The notes under the pieces were generated by a model that saw only the letters and a program-made list of their open reading frames with translations, ran no database searches and was not told the origin of the DNA. From positions 19,411 through 83,410 of the forward strand of contig JAFDDR010000006.1 of the NCBI GenBank assembly GCA_019310785.1: DNA of 64,000 nt. The letters run 5' to 3'. Position numbers and translations under genes: made by a program. This DNA is from Deltaproteobacteria bacterium. GTDB taxonomy: Bacteria > Desulfobacterota > DSM-4660 > Desulfatiglandales > Desulfatiglandaceae. Below, piece by piece: positions 28,260-37,625 of this stretch (position 1 is its first letter; every line of letters begins with the position of its first letter).

Positions 28260-29573
28260 ATGCAACAGGCAGATATCATTATAAAAAACGGTCCAATTTT
28301 GACCATGGATAAAAAAAATACGGTCATTGAAGACGGCCTTGTCTGTATAAAGGGAGACACTATCTCCCGAATGGGGTCCGGCGACAACATACCCGTTGAG
28401 GCCAAGAAAATCATTGATGCACACGGCGGCCTGATCCTGCCCGGCCTCATAAACGGTCACACCCACGCCGCCATGAGCCTTTTCAGGGGGCTTGCCGATG
28501 ATCTTCCCCTCATGGATTGGCTTAACAACTATATCTTTCCGGCCGAGAGCAGAATTGATGCTGATTTTGTTTTTACGGGAACGCTTTTGGCTTGCGCAGA
28601 GATGATAATGTCCGGAACGACAACATTTTGTGACATGTATTTGTTTGAAGAAGAGGTGGCAAGGGCGGCCCGAAAAGCCCAAATGAGGTGTCTCGTGGGA
28701 GAAGTCCTGTATGACTTCCCTTCACCCAACTACGGACCCGTGGAAAAAGGCCTGGAATACACTGAATCATTAATCAGAAATTGGCAGGATGATCACCTGG
28801 TTTCGGTTGCAGTGGAACCACATTCTCTCTTTACGTGCAGCCCCGGTCTTCTGACCTCGGCAAATGAACTGGCATTAAGCTACAAGGTCCCGCTGATTAT
28901 TCACGTGGCTGAGACATTGACCGAAATTGCCGAGGTAAAGAAAAAACATGGCAAGCCACCTGTTGAGTATCTCCATTCGTTAGGGCTCCTCGGCCCCCAC
29001 CTGATCGCTGATCACTGTGTGCATATCAATGAACAGGACATCGATAAAATGGCTAAGTACGGAGCAAAAGTAATTCACAATCCGGAAAGCAACATGAAAT
29101 TGGCGTCCGGTATAGCCCCTGTCACTGAATTATTGGCCCGGGGCGTGACCGTGGGCTTAGGAACGGATGGCTGTGCTTCCAACAACAACCTGGATGTTTT
29201 TACGGAGATGGACATGGCAGCCAAACTCCACAAGATCCAAACCATGGACCCAACAGTATTGGATTCCATAACAGTATTGAGGATGGCAACCATCGAAGGG
29301 GCTAAGGCATTGGGGATGGAGGATATGACAGGCTCCCTGGAAGCAGGGAAAAAAGCGGATATCATTATTGTGGACGTTGATAAGCCGCACCTGACCCCCA
29401 TGTACAACCCCTATTCCCATATTGTTTATGCGGCAAGGGGAAACGACGTAAGTCATTCAATTATAGACGGTCAACTGGTTATGGAAGATCGGAAATTGCT
29501 GACTCTTGACGTAGAGGAAATCATGGAACGGGCTAAGGAAAAGGCCATAAAGGTGAGGGAATGGGTTTCTTAA
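28260..29573 (+). CDS. Amidohydrolase, MTA/SAH deaminase family
   Basis: MQQADIIIKNGPILTMD, NGHTHAAMSLFRGLADDLPLMDWL, GLGTDGCASNNNLDVFTEM. The supplied ORF starts upstream inside repeat B; ATG 28260 preferred. Confidence 0.9.
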   Translation: MQQADIIIKNGPILTMDKKNTVIEDGLVCIKGDTISRMGSGDNIPVEAKKIIDAHGGLILPGLINGHTHAAMSLFRGLADDLPLMDWLNNYIFPAESRIDADFVFTGTLLACAEMIMSGTTTFCDMYLFEEEVARAARKAQMRCLVGEVLYDFPSPNYGPVEKGLEYTESLIRNWQDDHLVSVAVEPHSLFTCSPGLLTSANELALSYKVPLIIHVAETLTEIAEVKKKHGKPPVEYLHSLGLLGPHLIADHCVHINEQDIDKMAKYGAKVIHNPESNMKLASGIAPVTELLARGVTVGLGTDGCASNNNLDVFTEMDMAAKLHKIQTMDPTVLDSITVLRMATIEGAKALGMEDMTGSLEAGKKADIIIVDVDKPHLTPMYNPYSHIVYAARGNDVSHSIIDGQLVMEDRKLLTLDVEEIMERAKEKAIKVREWVS

Positions 29574-29692
29574 TTGAATACTGACTATTGAAAATTGAAT
29601 ATTCCTAAAAAGATTAAGTTCCTGTCCCTGACACCTATAACCCTTTGATGTTACAATATGTAAATTATCCTTTTGCGTATTTTGCGCCTTTT

Positions 29693-29740
29693 TGTCTGCC
29701 CTGTGGAATGCGAAGTCTATTCCTCTAAGGCGGCTATATT
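29693..29740. repeat. Dispersed repeat family F, copy 1
   Basis: TGTCTGCCCTGTGGAATGCGAAGTCTATTCCTCTAAGGCGGCTATATT; near-identical inverted copy at 63271-63317. Confidence 0.85.
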
Positions 29741-29762
29741 AAGCTTGATGATAGGAAAAAAC

Positions 29763-30551
29763 ATGCCCACAAAGGAAAAGAGGTTTATAGCCCTCGGAAG
29801 CAGGCTTTTAGGCGTTCCCGAGGTCCTTACGCTTGGTGTAAGACCAAATTTCAAGGACTACAAACCCATGGAAAGGGAACTGATTTTGGGCGCCGAAATT
29901 ATCCTTTTCCCCACGCTCAATTATGCCCAGTTTTTCACAACCACGGGCAAGAAGATATTTCCGAGCCTTGAGACCTATCTGTACGCGGATGAAAAGATCA
30001 AACAGACCACGCTCTTTTACATGCTTGACGTACCTCACCCCAAAACCAGGATCTATTATCATCTCCATCACCAGGATATTGTCAAAGAATTTGGTTTCCC
30101 TTTCATAGGCAAATTAGCGAGGCGTTCATCCCGGGGCAGAGGCGTTTTCAAGATTCATAACCCGCAGGAACTTGGAGAATATCTCAGTCTCACTAAGGTT
30201 GCGTATGTCCAGGAATATTTGCCCCATGAGAGGGATCTGCGCGTGGTTCTTATCAATTACAGGCATGTCCTGTCTTACTGGCGCATAAGGAGCCCTGAAA
30301 ATTTCAGGACAAATCTTTCACAGGGAGGAAAAATCAGCTTTGATAATATCCCGAAGAAAGGTATTGATCTCGCCTTGGAATCCGCTGAGAAGTGCAAGTT
30401 TAATGATGTAGGAATGGATCTCATTAAGAGTAAGGGAAAATGGCATGTCATTGAGGCCAACATGAAGTACGGCCGTAAAGGACTAAAGATAAAGGGACTC
30501 GACCTGAAAGAAATCATGAGGCAAAAGCTGCTTTCAGGAGAGATTTTTTAA
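29763..30551 (+). CDS. RimK-like ATP-grasp protein
   Basis: GFPFIGKLARRSSRGRGVF, YVQEYLPHERDLRVVLINYRHVLSYWR, VGMDLIKSKGKWHVIEANMKYG; upstream extension to 29673 is repeat-derived. Confidence 0.8.
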   Translation: MPTKEKRFIALGSRLLGVPEVLTLGVRPNFKDYKPMERELILGAEIILFPTLNYAQFFTTTGKKIFPSLETYLYADEKIKQTTLFYMLDVPHPKTRIYYHLHHQDIVKEFGFPFIGKLARRSSRGRGVFKIHNPQELGEYLSLTKVAYVQEYLPHERDLRVVLINYRHVLSYWRIRSPENFRTNLSQGGKISFDNIPKKGIDLALESAEKCKFNDVGMDLIKSKGKWHVIEANMKYGRKGLKIKGLDLKEIMRQKLLSGEIF

Positions 30552-33500
30552 ATGTTTAAAAAAAAGAGACATATCTTCATATTACTGTTTTTTCTCCTGA
30601 TTCTTGTCCCTTTCTGTTTCTTTGTCTTTTTTTATTACACTATTACACGTGACGCTGCGACCCGTATTGAGAGAGGTGCGGTTGACCGCATCATTGCCTC
30701 GGAAAGTCCCGCCTTCTATGATGATGGGCACACACCCATTGGTGTTTTTTTTGAAAAAACCCACCGTAAATACATTCGCTACCAGGAGATACCAAAACAT
30801 TTCATAAAGGCCCTGATTGCGGCCGAAGACAGGAACTTTTTTAATCACCCCGGTTTTGATCTAAAAGCTATCCTCAGGGCCCTTTTGGCCAATATCAAGG
30901 CAGGTAAAGTAGTACAGGGCGGAAGCACACTTACCCAGCAAACCGCCAAAAATATATTCAAACGGGAAAAAAGGTCCTACAGGGCAAAGCTCAAGGAATT
31001 GATTCAGTCATTCCTGTTTGAACGGAAATATTCAAAACAGGAAATCCTTGAGATGTACTCGAATCAGTTCTTTGTGACCGGGTACGGAAAAGGACTGGGA
31101 ATTGCTGCCCAGTATTATTTTGACAAGGACCCAAAAAATCTTGACTTAGTGGAATCGGCCTTTGTTGCCGGTTCGGTAAAGGGACCCAACCGGTATAACC
31201 CGTTCATAAAAAAAAGCGAGGCGGAAAAAAACAAGGCCAAAAGGTTGGCCAGGTTGCGTAAGGACTATGTGCTTTCCAACATGCTCAAGGCAAATTTTAT
31301 CACCAAAGACCAATACCAAAAGGCTAAGGAAAGGGAGATCCCGTTTAAGGAAGGTAAAATCACCTACCGGTTAAATGTGATCTTAGACTATATTCGCGAA
31401 CAACTTGAATCTGATTATTTCAGAGCCATCCTTGAAGAGCAGGGCGTGGACAATCCTGCCATTTCAGGAATGAAAATTTACACCTCGATTAATAAGGATA
31501 TTCAGGAAGCTGCGCTTAAGAGCCTTCGTACCCATCTACCGGTGATGGACGTCAAGTTGAACGGTTACGGCATCCAAAACACGGCAGACTCGCATAAGGA
31601 CTTTCTCAAAAATGTCCTTAAAAAACCGCAAGACAATCTGCCCTTTTTGGCTCGAATCACCCAGATTGACGCGGCCAGGGAAAAGGGCCATTTAATTGTT
31701 TCTTGGGACAAAGGCGGGGGCATTATCGACTATGAAGGTCTCAAGCCCATTGGTGACGCCTGGCTGAAATGGCGTGCGGGTAACTGGGCCGTGTTTGACA
31801 AAAAAAATGTTGCGGCCTTTTTGAAGATTTTTCATACTGGGGATCTTGTGCCCGTCCGATTGATGGTATCTTCGAACGGCATCGGCAAGACGAAATTAAT
31901 GCTTTCAAGGATCCCGGAATTGGAAGGCGGGGTAATCGTTCTTCAAGGAGGCATGATACGGGCCATGGCCGGGGGATTTTTTAACCGGTTTTTTAACCGC
32001 GCTGTTGATGCAAAGCGACAATTGGGCTCAATTTTCAAGCCGATCCTCTATACAGCGGCACTTCAGCTCAAGTGGAACAGTCTTGACCGCCTCCAGAATA
32101 TGAAGGATCTTTTTCGATTTGAAAACACATTCTACGTGCCCAGGCCGGACCACAGTCCGAAAAGCGAGTGGGTGTCTATGGCATGGGCAGGGGCTAAATC
32201 GGAAAACCTTGCCACGGTCTGGCTGCTCTACCACCTCACTGACTATTTGAACATGAATGAGTTCCGACAGGTCACGGATCTCGTCGGGCTTGGACGCAAA
32301 GAGGAGGAATCCTACCTGTCTTACAAAAAGCGGATAAGGGATAAACATGGAGTGGTTGTCAACAGGGAGGCCCTCATGGAGGCCGCATTTGAACAATCCA
32401 AAAAAGAGATTGAATCGGACATCATCTTTGGAGGGCATGAGGGGATACTGGACAATCTAAAACGCCTGCACTTCAGCATAGACGGTAAAAGACCCGAACA
32501 GATCCTTCGATTCAGTTTTAAAAGGCTTCAAGGGCTTAACCTGAAAATGAAAGAGGCCCATGAGATGATGAAAAAGCCGGAACCAATATCCGTTAATGAC
32601 GTGTTGATTGATGGTTTGGTCACCTCCGGGACGATTGACCTCCTTCAAGAGGAAATGAAAAAGAACTACAGGCGATTAGTGGTCTGCAAACGGTACGATC
32701 CCGAGGTCCTTTTCCGGGTCAGAGACTTCAGGACCCTTGTGAACCTGTCTTATGTAGTATATCTTTCAAAACACATCGGAATTTCTACAAAATTGGATCC
32801 GGTACTTTCTTTCCCGCTGGGCCCGAATTCTATCAGCATCATGGAAGCGGCCCTGGCCTATCAGACCATTATGACCGGCCATGTCTACCCCCTTTCACCC
32901 GATGGTGGTCTTGAACAGGTCCCCATAATCACAAAAATTGTGGACAGGGAAGGAGAGGTCCTGTGGGAATATAATGCCAGGCCTGAAAAGGTTCTGTCTG
33001 ACAGAATCTCCAGGCTGATAACAGAAATCCTGAGAAACGTCATGGAAATCGGGACCGGCCGAAAGGCAAAGGATGCGGTCCGGGTCTTTGATATTCCCAT
33101 TCCCACCTTTGGAAAAACCGGAACGGCCAACCGGTTCACAAATTCCAGCTTTGTAGGGTTTGTGCCGGGTCCCGCGGAGAAAAGCGGCCGGCTTGATATT
33201 GACAGGGGTTACGTGATAGCAAGTTATGTAGGATATGACGATAATCGACCAATGAAGGGAAAGCACATAGCCATATACGGGGCATCAGGCGCCCTCCCCC
33301 TCTGGATTGATACTGCAAATGCCCTTGTAAGCGCCGATTGTTATACGAAAAATTTACAGCCTGCAGACCTGGCATTTGAGCCTGTGCAAATAAATCTGCC
33401 GCCCGGTGGCAAAGATATCCGGACCGTACCCGTATCTCCTATTACGGGACTTCCTGAAGGCTTTTCCGATGAAACCCCTGGTCCCTTACCTTTGGCCGGT

Positions 33501-33581
33501 GTCGTTTCAGAGGTGAAGGCCCGAGGGGATACATGGGAGCTTAAAAGGCGCTTTGAGCCCCTGAAAGGAAAAACAAAATGA
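30552..33581 (+). CDS. Class A penicillin-binding protein (transglycosylase + transpeptidase), 1009 aa
   Basis: AAEDRNFFNHPGFD, GGSTLTQQTAKNIF; transpeptidase SIFK (RQLGSIFKPILYTAAL) and KTGTANRFTNSSFVGFVPG. Confidence 0.92.
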   Translation: MFKKKRHIFILLFFLLILVPFCFFVFFYYTITRDAATRIERGAVDRIIASESPAFYDDGHTPIGVFFEKTHRKYIRYQEIPKHFIKALIAAEDRNFFNHPGFDLKAILRALLANIKAGKVVQGGSTLTQQTAKNIFKREKRSYRAKLKELIQSFLFERKYSKQEILEMYSNQFFVTGYGKGLGIAAQYYFDKDPKNLDLVESAFVAGSVKGPNRYNPFIKKSEAEKNKAKRLARLRKDYVLSNMLKANFITKDQYQKAKEREIPFKEGKITYRLNVILDYIREQLESDYFRAILEEQGVDNPAISGMKIYTSINKDIQEAALKSLRTHLPVMDVKLNGYGIQNTADSHKDFLKNVLKKPQDNLPFLARITQIDAAREKGHLIVSWDKGGGIIDYEGLKPIGDAWLKWRAGNWAVFDKKNVAAFLKIFHTGDLVPVRLMVSSNGIGKTKLMLSRIPELEGGVIVLQGGMIRAMAGGFFNRFFNRAVDAKRQLGSIFKPILYTAALQLKWNSLDRLQNMKDLFRFENTFYVPRPDHSPKSEWVSMAWAGAKSENLATVWLLYHLTDYLNMNEFRQVTDLVGLGRKEEESYLSYKKRIRDKHGVVVNREALMEAAFEQSKKEIESDIIFGGHEGILDNLKRLHFSIDGKRPEQILRFSFKRLQGLNLKMKEAHEMMKKPEPISVNDVLIDGLVTSGTIDLLQEEMKKNYRRLVVCKRYDPEVLFRVRDFRTLVNLSYVVYLSKHIGISTKLDPVLSFPLGPNSISIMEAALAYQTIMTGHVYPLSPDGGLEQVPIITKIVDREGEVLWEYNARPEKVLSDRISRLITEILRNVMEIGTGRKAKDAVRVFDIPIPTFGKTGTANRFTNSSFVGFVPGPAEKSGRLDIDRGYVIASYVGYDDNRPMKGKHIAIYGASGALPLWIDTANALVSADCYTKNLQPADLAFEPVQINLPPGGKDIRTVPVSPITGLPEGFSDETPGPLPLAGVVSEVKARGDTWELKRRFEPLKGKTK

Positions 33582-34930
33582 AAAAATTAATGACTGTTTT
33601 TCTTGTCATGTTTCTTGTATCAGTTTCAGGGTGTATTCCCGTCCTTCAGAAACCTGATGTGGTTATACCTAAATCCGAAAGCCGCATAGGTCCATTGCCG
33701 CCCCTCGATCTTCTTGATAGAAAAATAGAAGTTCTCAATGAAATCCTTCACAGAGAAGGCGTCTCAGAAAAAGACAAGGAAATCGCCTCAACTCTTCTGG
33801 AATCCTACAAAACATTGAAATTAGCTTACTCCGGGCATCTCACCGAACTGGAATACCGGCACGTCATCAATACCCTTTTTAAAATACTTAGCGCTCTCGA
33901 TGAAGATTATTTCTCCGAACAAAAGGGTGTGCCTGATTATTCGGGGCCTATGAACCTCTTTTCTGTTAAGCGAAATAAGATCATGGATAGTTATTTAGCC
34001 GGGGATTTCAAGGCTGTGATCAATCACTGCCTTGAACTGAAGTCGGTCTTTGGTCCGGATGCCCTGATCCCTGAAATCGGCCTTGTGTTCGCTTTGTCTT
34101 TAGGCAAACAGGGAATGTTAAAAGATGCGATAAATATCGGGGAAGGGATTGCCCGTGAAATGGAGGCAAACCCGGATATAATTCACCTGAGAGCAAAGAT
34201 TGCAGAATGGCACTTAAACCTGGGTCAAAGAGAAAAGGCCCTCCATATGTACGATAAACTGACGGACAATTTGGATGAGAGGGAAGGTATCTTAAAAGGA
34301 CTCACTCGAAAAATCGCCGGAAAAACCGAACCCAAACCCCCTTCTAATACCAGAACAGACAGTCAGGCTTTGATTCCCATGGATGAGTTTCTGCTGAAAG
34401 TGGATGACCTGGTCCAAAAACACGCTTACGATGAGGCAAGACTTCTGTTGATAAAACAAAGGATCCGGTTGGAAGAGGGTCCTGATACGGAGCTTATAGA
34501 TGAGGCATTGAAGGGAATTGAAATTGCCGAAGAGAAGTTTGAAAAAGAAAAGAGGTCCAGGGATACCTACATAAATGAAACCATTGAAACGGCAAAAAAA
34601 TTGATTGAGGAGGAAAGCTTTGAGGAGGCGATCGCTAAGATTGATGAACTCCAGAATCTTCGTGGACCCAGTTCAGAGTCAATGGCATTGAAAAACCGGG
34701 CCATTGAAAAATTGATCAATCGAGAAAGAAACAGGGCCGCAAAGCTCTTTTTGGCCGCCAAAAAGACAGACGACCGTTTAAAAAAGGAAAAATACCTTCT
34801 TTCATCCTACAAAATACTTAAAGCAATAATTGATAAATACCCTTCATCGCCTTTGAATAATAAACTAAAATCTCACATAAAAACTCTGACGGAAGAAATG
34901 GAGGGATTAGGAATAACTCCCGAAAGTTGA
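33578..34930 (+). CDS. Lipoprotein with TPR-like helical repeats
   Basis: Lipobox MKKLMTVFLVMFLVSVSGC; overlaps the PBP gene by ATGA; helical repeats. Confidence 0.8.
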   Translation: MKKLMTVFLVMFLVSVSGCIPVLQKPDVVIPKSESRIGPLPPLDLLDRKIEVLNEILHREGVSEKDKEIASTLLESYKTLKLAYSGHLTELEYRHVINTLFKILSALDEDYFSEQKGVPDYSGPMNLFSVKRNKIMDSYLAGDFKAVINHCLELKSVFGPDALIPEIGLVFALSLGKQGMLKDAINIGEGIAREMEANPDIIHLRAKIAEWHLNLGQREKALHMYDKLTDNLDEREGILKGLTRKIAGKTEPKPPSNTRTDSQALIPMDEFLLKVDDLVQKHAYDEARLLLIKQRIRLEEGPDTELIDEALKGIEIAEEKFEKEKRSRDTYINETIETAKKLIEEESFEEAIAKIDELQNLRGPSSESMALKNRAIEKLINRERNRAAKLFLAAKKTDDRLKKEKYLLSSYKILKAIIDKYPSSPLNNKLKSHIKTLTEEMEGLGITPES

Positions 34931-34935
34931 GACTG

Positions 34936-34996
34936 GGAGGCTGTCCGAGAAGTCACCAATTCTAATGATATAAATGCCTATTCTCGGACAGCCTCC
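34936..34996. repeat. Palindromic element family E, full copy
   Basis: GGAGGCTGTCCGAGAA - 29 nt - TTCTCGGACAGCCTCC (16-bp perfect inverted repeat). Confidence 0.85.
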
Positions 34997-35104
34997 TGGG
35001 TAAAAACAGTCGAATTCCATGATCCCGGAGATTCTCTTTTCCGTTTAATGTTTGCAAAATAACTTAGCGATTATAGGGCTCTGCCCACCATCAGGAAAAA
35101 GCTC

Positions 35105-36712
35105 ATGTACCCCATCGACTGGATCATCCTGATTGTCTACATTTTAGTGATCATATACATGGGTTTTTACGTGGGACGTTCCCAGCATTCCCAGGAGGAC
35201 TACTATTTAGGGGGTCGTGAAATGTCCTCGTGGCAGGTCGCCTTGTCCATCGTGGCCACCCAGGTGAGTGCCATCAGCCTGATTGGCGCCCCTGCCTTCA
35301 TTGCCATGAAACCTGGGGGTGGCCTTGTCTGGCTCCAGTACGAATTCGCTATCCCCCTTGCCATGATGCTGATCATGCTGACAGTGGTTCCCATGTACCA
35401 TAGAACCGGAGTTATCAGCATCTATGAGTACCTGGAAAAACGGTTCGGCAGTGCCACCCGAACTATTCTGAGCCTCATCTTTATGGCAAGCAGGGGACTT
35501 GCAACCGGCGTGGCCCTCCTTGCCACATCCATTGTCACCAGCGTGTGTATGGACATGCCGCTTTTTCATACTGTCCTTCTCATCGGGGTAATCTCCATTG
35601 TCTATACTGCAATGGGGGGAATTCGCGCGGACATCTATTCCGATATTCTTCAACTTGTTATCCTGTGGTCAGGGGCCATTATCTGCCTGTGGGTCCTTTT
35701 TGGTCTTGTCGGCGATGATCCCTTTGGCGGAGTGACACGGACAGCAGCGGGCAGGTACCAGGTTTTTAATATGAGCGGCTCAGGCCTGGGAGACGGAGAG
35801 ACCTTCGGGTTCTGGCCCATGTTAGTGGGAGGCTTTTTCCTTTATCTGTCTTATTATGGCTGTGATCAGAGCGAGACCCAGAGACTCTTGACAGCCAGAG
35901 GGGCAAAGCAGGCACAGAAGGCCCTTTTTTACAACGGGATGATCCGGTTTCCACTGGTCATTACCTATTGCAGCCTCGGGATATTCCTGATCCCCTTTTT
36001 ACACACACATCCAGGTTTCCTGAACAGGCTTGCGGGCCAGTCCCCGGATTTTCTTCTTCCGCATTTTCTGCTGGAATACATGCCCCACGGGCTTTTGGGG
36101 CTTTTGATTGCGGGGATTTTTGCCGCGTCCATGTCCAGCCTTGACAGCACCCTAAACTCTTTAAGCGCAGTCACCTGGCGCGATTTCCTCCAAAAGTACT
36201 TCACGCGATTTAAAACCATTCCCCGCGAAAAGGAGGTGTGGGTATCAAAAATCCTGACCGTTTTGTGGGGCCTGCTATGCACTGTCTTTGCCCTAAGTAT
36301 GATAGGAGGCCCGGAGACAGTGCTGGTCTTAGTCAACAAGATCGGATCCGCCTTTTACGGTCCCATCTTAGCCACGTTCTGGTTGGGTATTTTGACTAAG
36401 AAAGCTTCCCAGCCCGGGGCAATCACGGGACTCGGGACCGGTGTGGCTATGAATATATTTATGTGGCAATTTTTTGGTAAGGCCGTCTCATGGCTGTGGT
36501 GGAATCCAATAGGGTTTTTTACATCTTTTATCGTAGGGTACGGCGTAAGCCTTGCGTTTTCGAAAAAGAGACCGGAAGTCAGTGAAGGGCTCCAACAGAG
36601 CCCGGGCAAGCCCGGTCTCCCTCTAATCTATTATCTCGCCTTAACAGGTGTTTTTGGCGGGATTCTTCTTGTGTGTTGGCTCATAGAACGTGTTCTTACG
36701 GGAGCACCTTAA
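35105..36712 (+). CDS. Sodium:solute symporter (SSS) family
   Basis: GFYVGRSQHSQEDYYLGGREMSSWQVALSIVATQVSAISLIGAPAF; multi-TM; SSLDSTLNSLSAVTWRDF. Confidence 0.93.
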   Translation: MYPIDWIILIVYILVIIYMGFYVGRSQHSQEDYYLGGREMSSWQVALSIVATQVSAISLIGAPAFIAMKPGGGLVWLQYEFAIPLAMMLIMLTVVPMYHRTGVISIYEYLEKRFGSATRTILSLIFMASRGLATGVALLATSIVTSVCMDMPLFHTVLLIGVISIVYTAMGGIRADIYSDILQLVILWSGAIICLWVLFGLVGDDPFGGVTRTAAGRYQVFNMSGSGLGDGETFGFWPMLVGGFFLYLSYYGCDQSETQRLLTARGAKQAQKALFYNGMIRFPLVITYCSLGIFLIPFLHTHPGFLNRLAGQSPDFLLPHFLLEYMPHGLLGLLIAGIFAASMSSLDSTLNSLSAVTWRDFLQKYFTRFKTIPREKEVWVSKILTVLWGLLCTVFALSMIGGPETVLVLVNKIGSAFYGPILATFWLGILTKKASQPGAITGLGTGVAMNIFMWQFFGKAVSWLWWNPIGFFTSFIVGYGVSLAFSKKRPEVSEGLQQSPGKPGLPLIYYLALTGVFGGILLVCWLIERVLTGAP

Positions 36713-36775
36713 TTCAATCGTAATATCTCAATAAATCGGGGCTTCTCACCCCCACATGACCCTGCCCCGTCCCCG

Positions 36776-37576
36776 CTAAAGACGGGAGACAAGGGGGAGG
36801 GTTGGGGTGAGGGGGAAGAGCAATTGTTTTACATAACCCAGACATTTTCTTATTTCCCAGGGCCTCAGTTCCAGCGTCATTGTCCCGCAATAGCCAATCC
36901 CTTTCAATTGCTGAAATATCCTTTTGAAATCAACGATCCCCTCTCCCACAGGCAGATGAAGATCATCATCAGGTGAGTTTCCACCACGGTTGTCATGCAC
37001 ATGGATATGCTTAATCCTGTCAAGGTGCTTTTTCATGAACCCATAACTGGTATTTTGTTTTGATAAAAGCTGGGCGTGGCCCATGTCCAGAGTCATGTTC
37101 AAATGAGGTAATGTCTTGAAAACGCCCGCTAAATGGGTTGCGGTCTCGCTCAGGTTCTCAAGACAAATGGTAATGCCTGCATCTGTTGCAATCTCAATAA
37201 GCCTTTTGAGGAAACCGATCTTGTAGGCGATTGCATCCGGGGTCAAAAATCGGGGGTCCAACCAGAGATGTATGGTCAAAAGCCTCATATCCAGATCGGG
37301 CATGATGGAAAGGACCTGAACCAGCTTGGGCATATAAATACTTTCAAGGGTTTCTATATCATTCGGGTCCCCTTCCCGGGGTCCGTGGCACAGGTAATAG
37401 AGACCGGTTTTCTTCTTTAAGTCGATATAGGTGTCTTTAAGGGACTGGAATTTTTCCGGATCAATAATAGGAATCTCAGCAAATTGAAGCCCTAATTCAT
37501 GCAGGGCCATAACATCTTCCGGACTTCGGGCAGTGCCGCCCAAATGAATTGATTGCTTATCATTTGTCGTATCCAT
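36776..37576 (-). CDS. TIM-barrel sugar phosphate isomerase/epimerase-like protein
   Basis: TICLENLSETATHLAGVFKTLPHLNMTLDMGHAQLL, IKHIHVHDNRGG, TLELRP. Confidence 0.85.
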   Translation of the reverse strand: MDTTNDKQSIHLGGTARSPEDVMALHELGLQFAEIPIIDPEKFQSLKDTYIDLKKKTGLYYLCHGPREGDPNDIETLESIYMPKLVQVLSIMPDLDMRLLTIHLWLDPRFLTPDAIAYKIGFLKRLIEIATDAGITICLENLSETATHLAGVFKTLPHLNMTLDMGHAQLLSKQNTSYGFMKKHLDRIKHIHVHDNRGGNSPDDDLHLPVGEGIVDFKRIFQQLKGIGYCGTMTLELRPWEIRKCLGYVKQLLFPLTPTLPLVSRL

Positions 37577-37625
37577 AGTAAAACGGTCCCCCCCAATTTA
37601 AGCTCTTTTAGAAACTCATCCCGAG

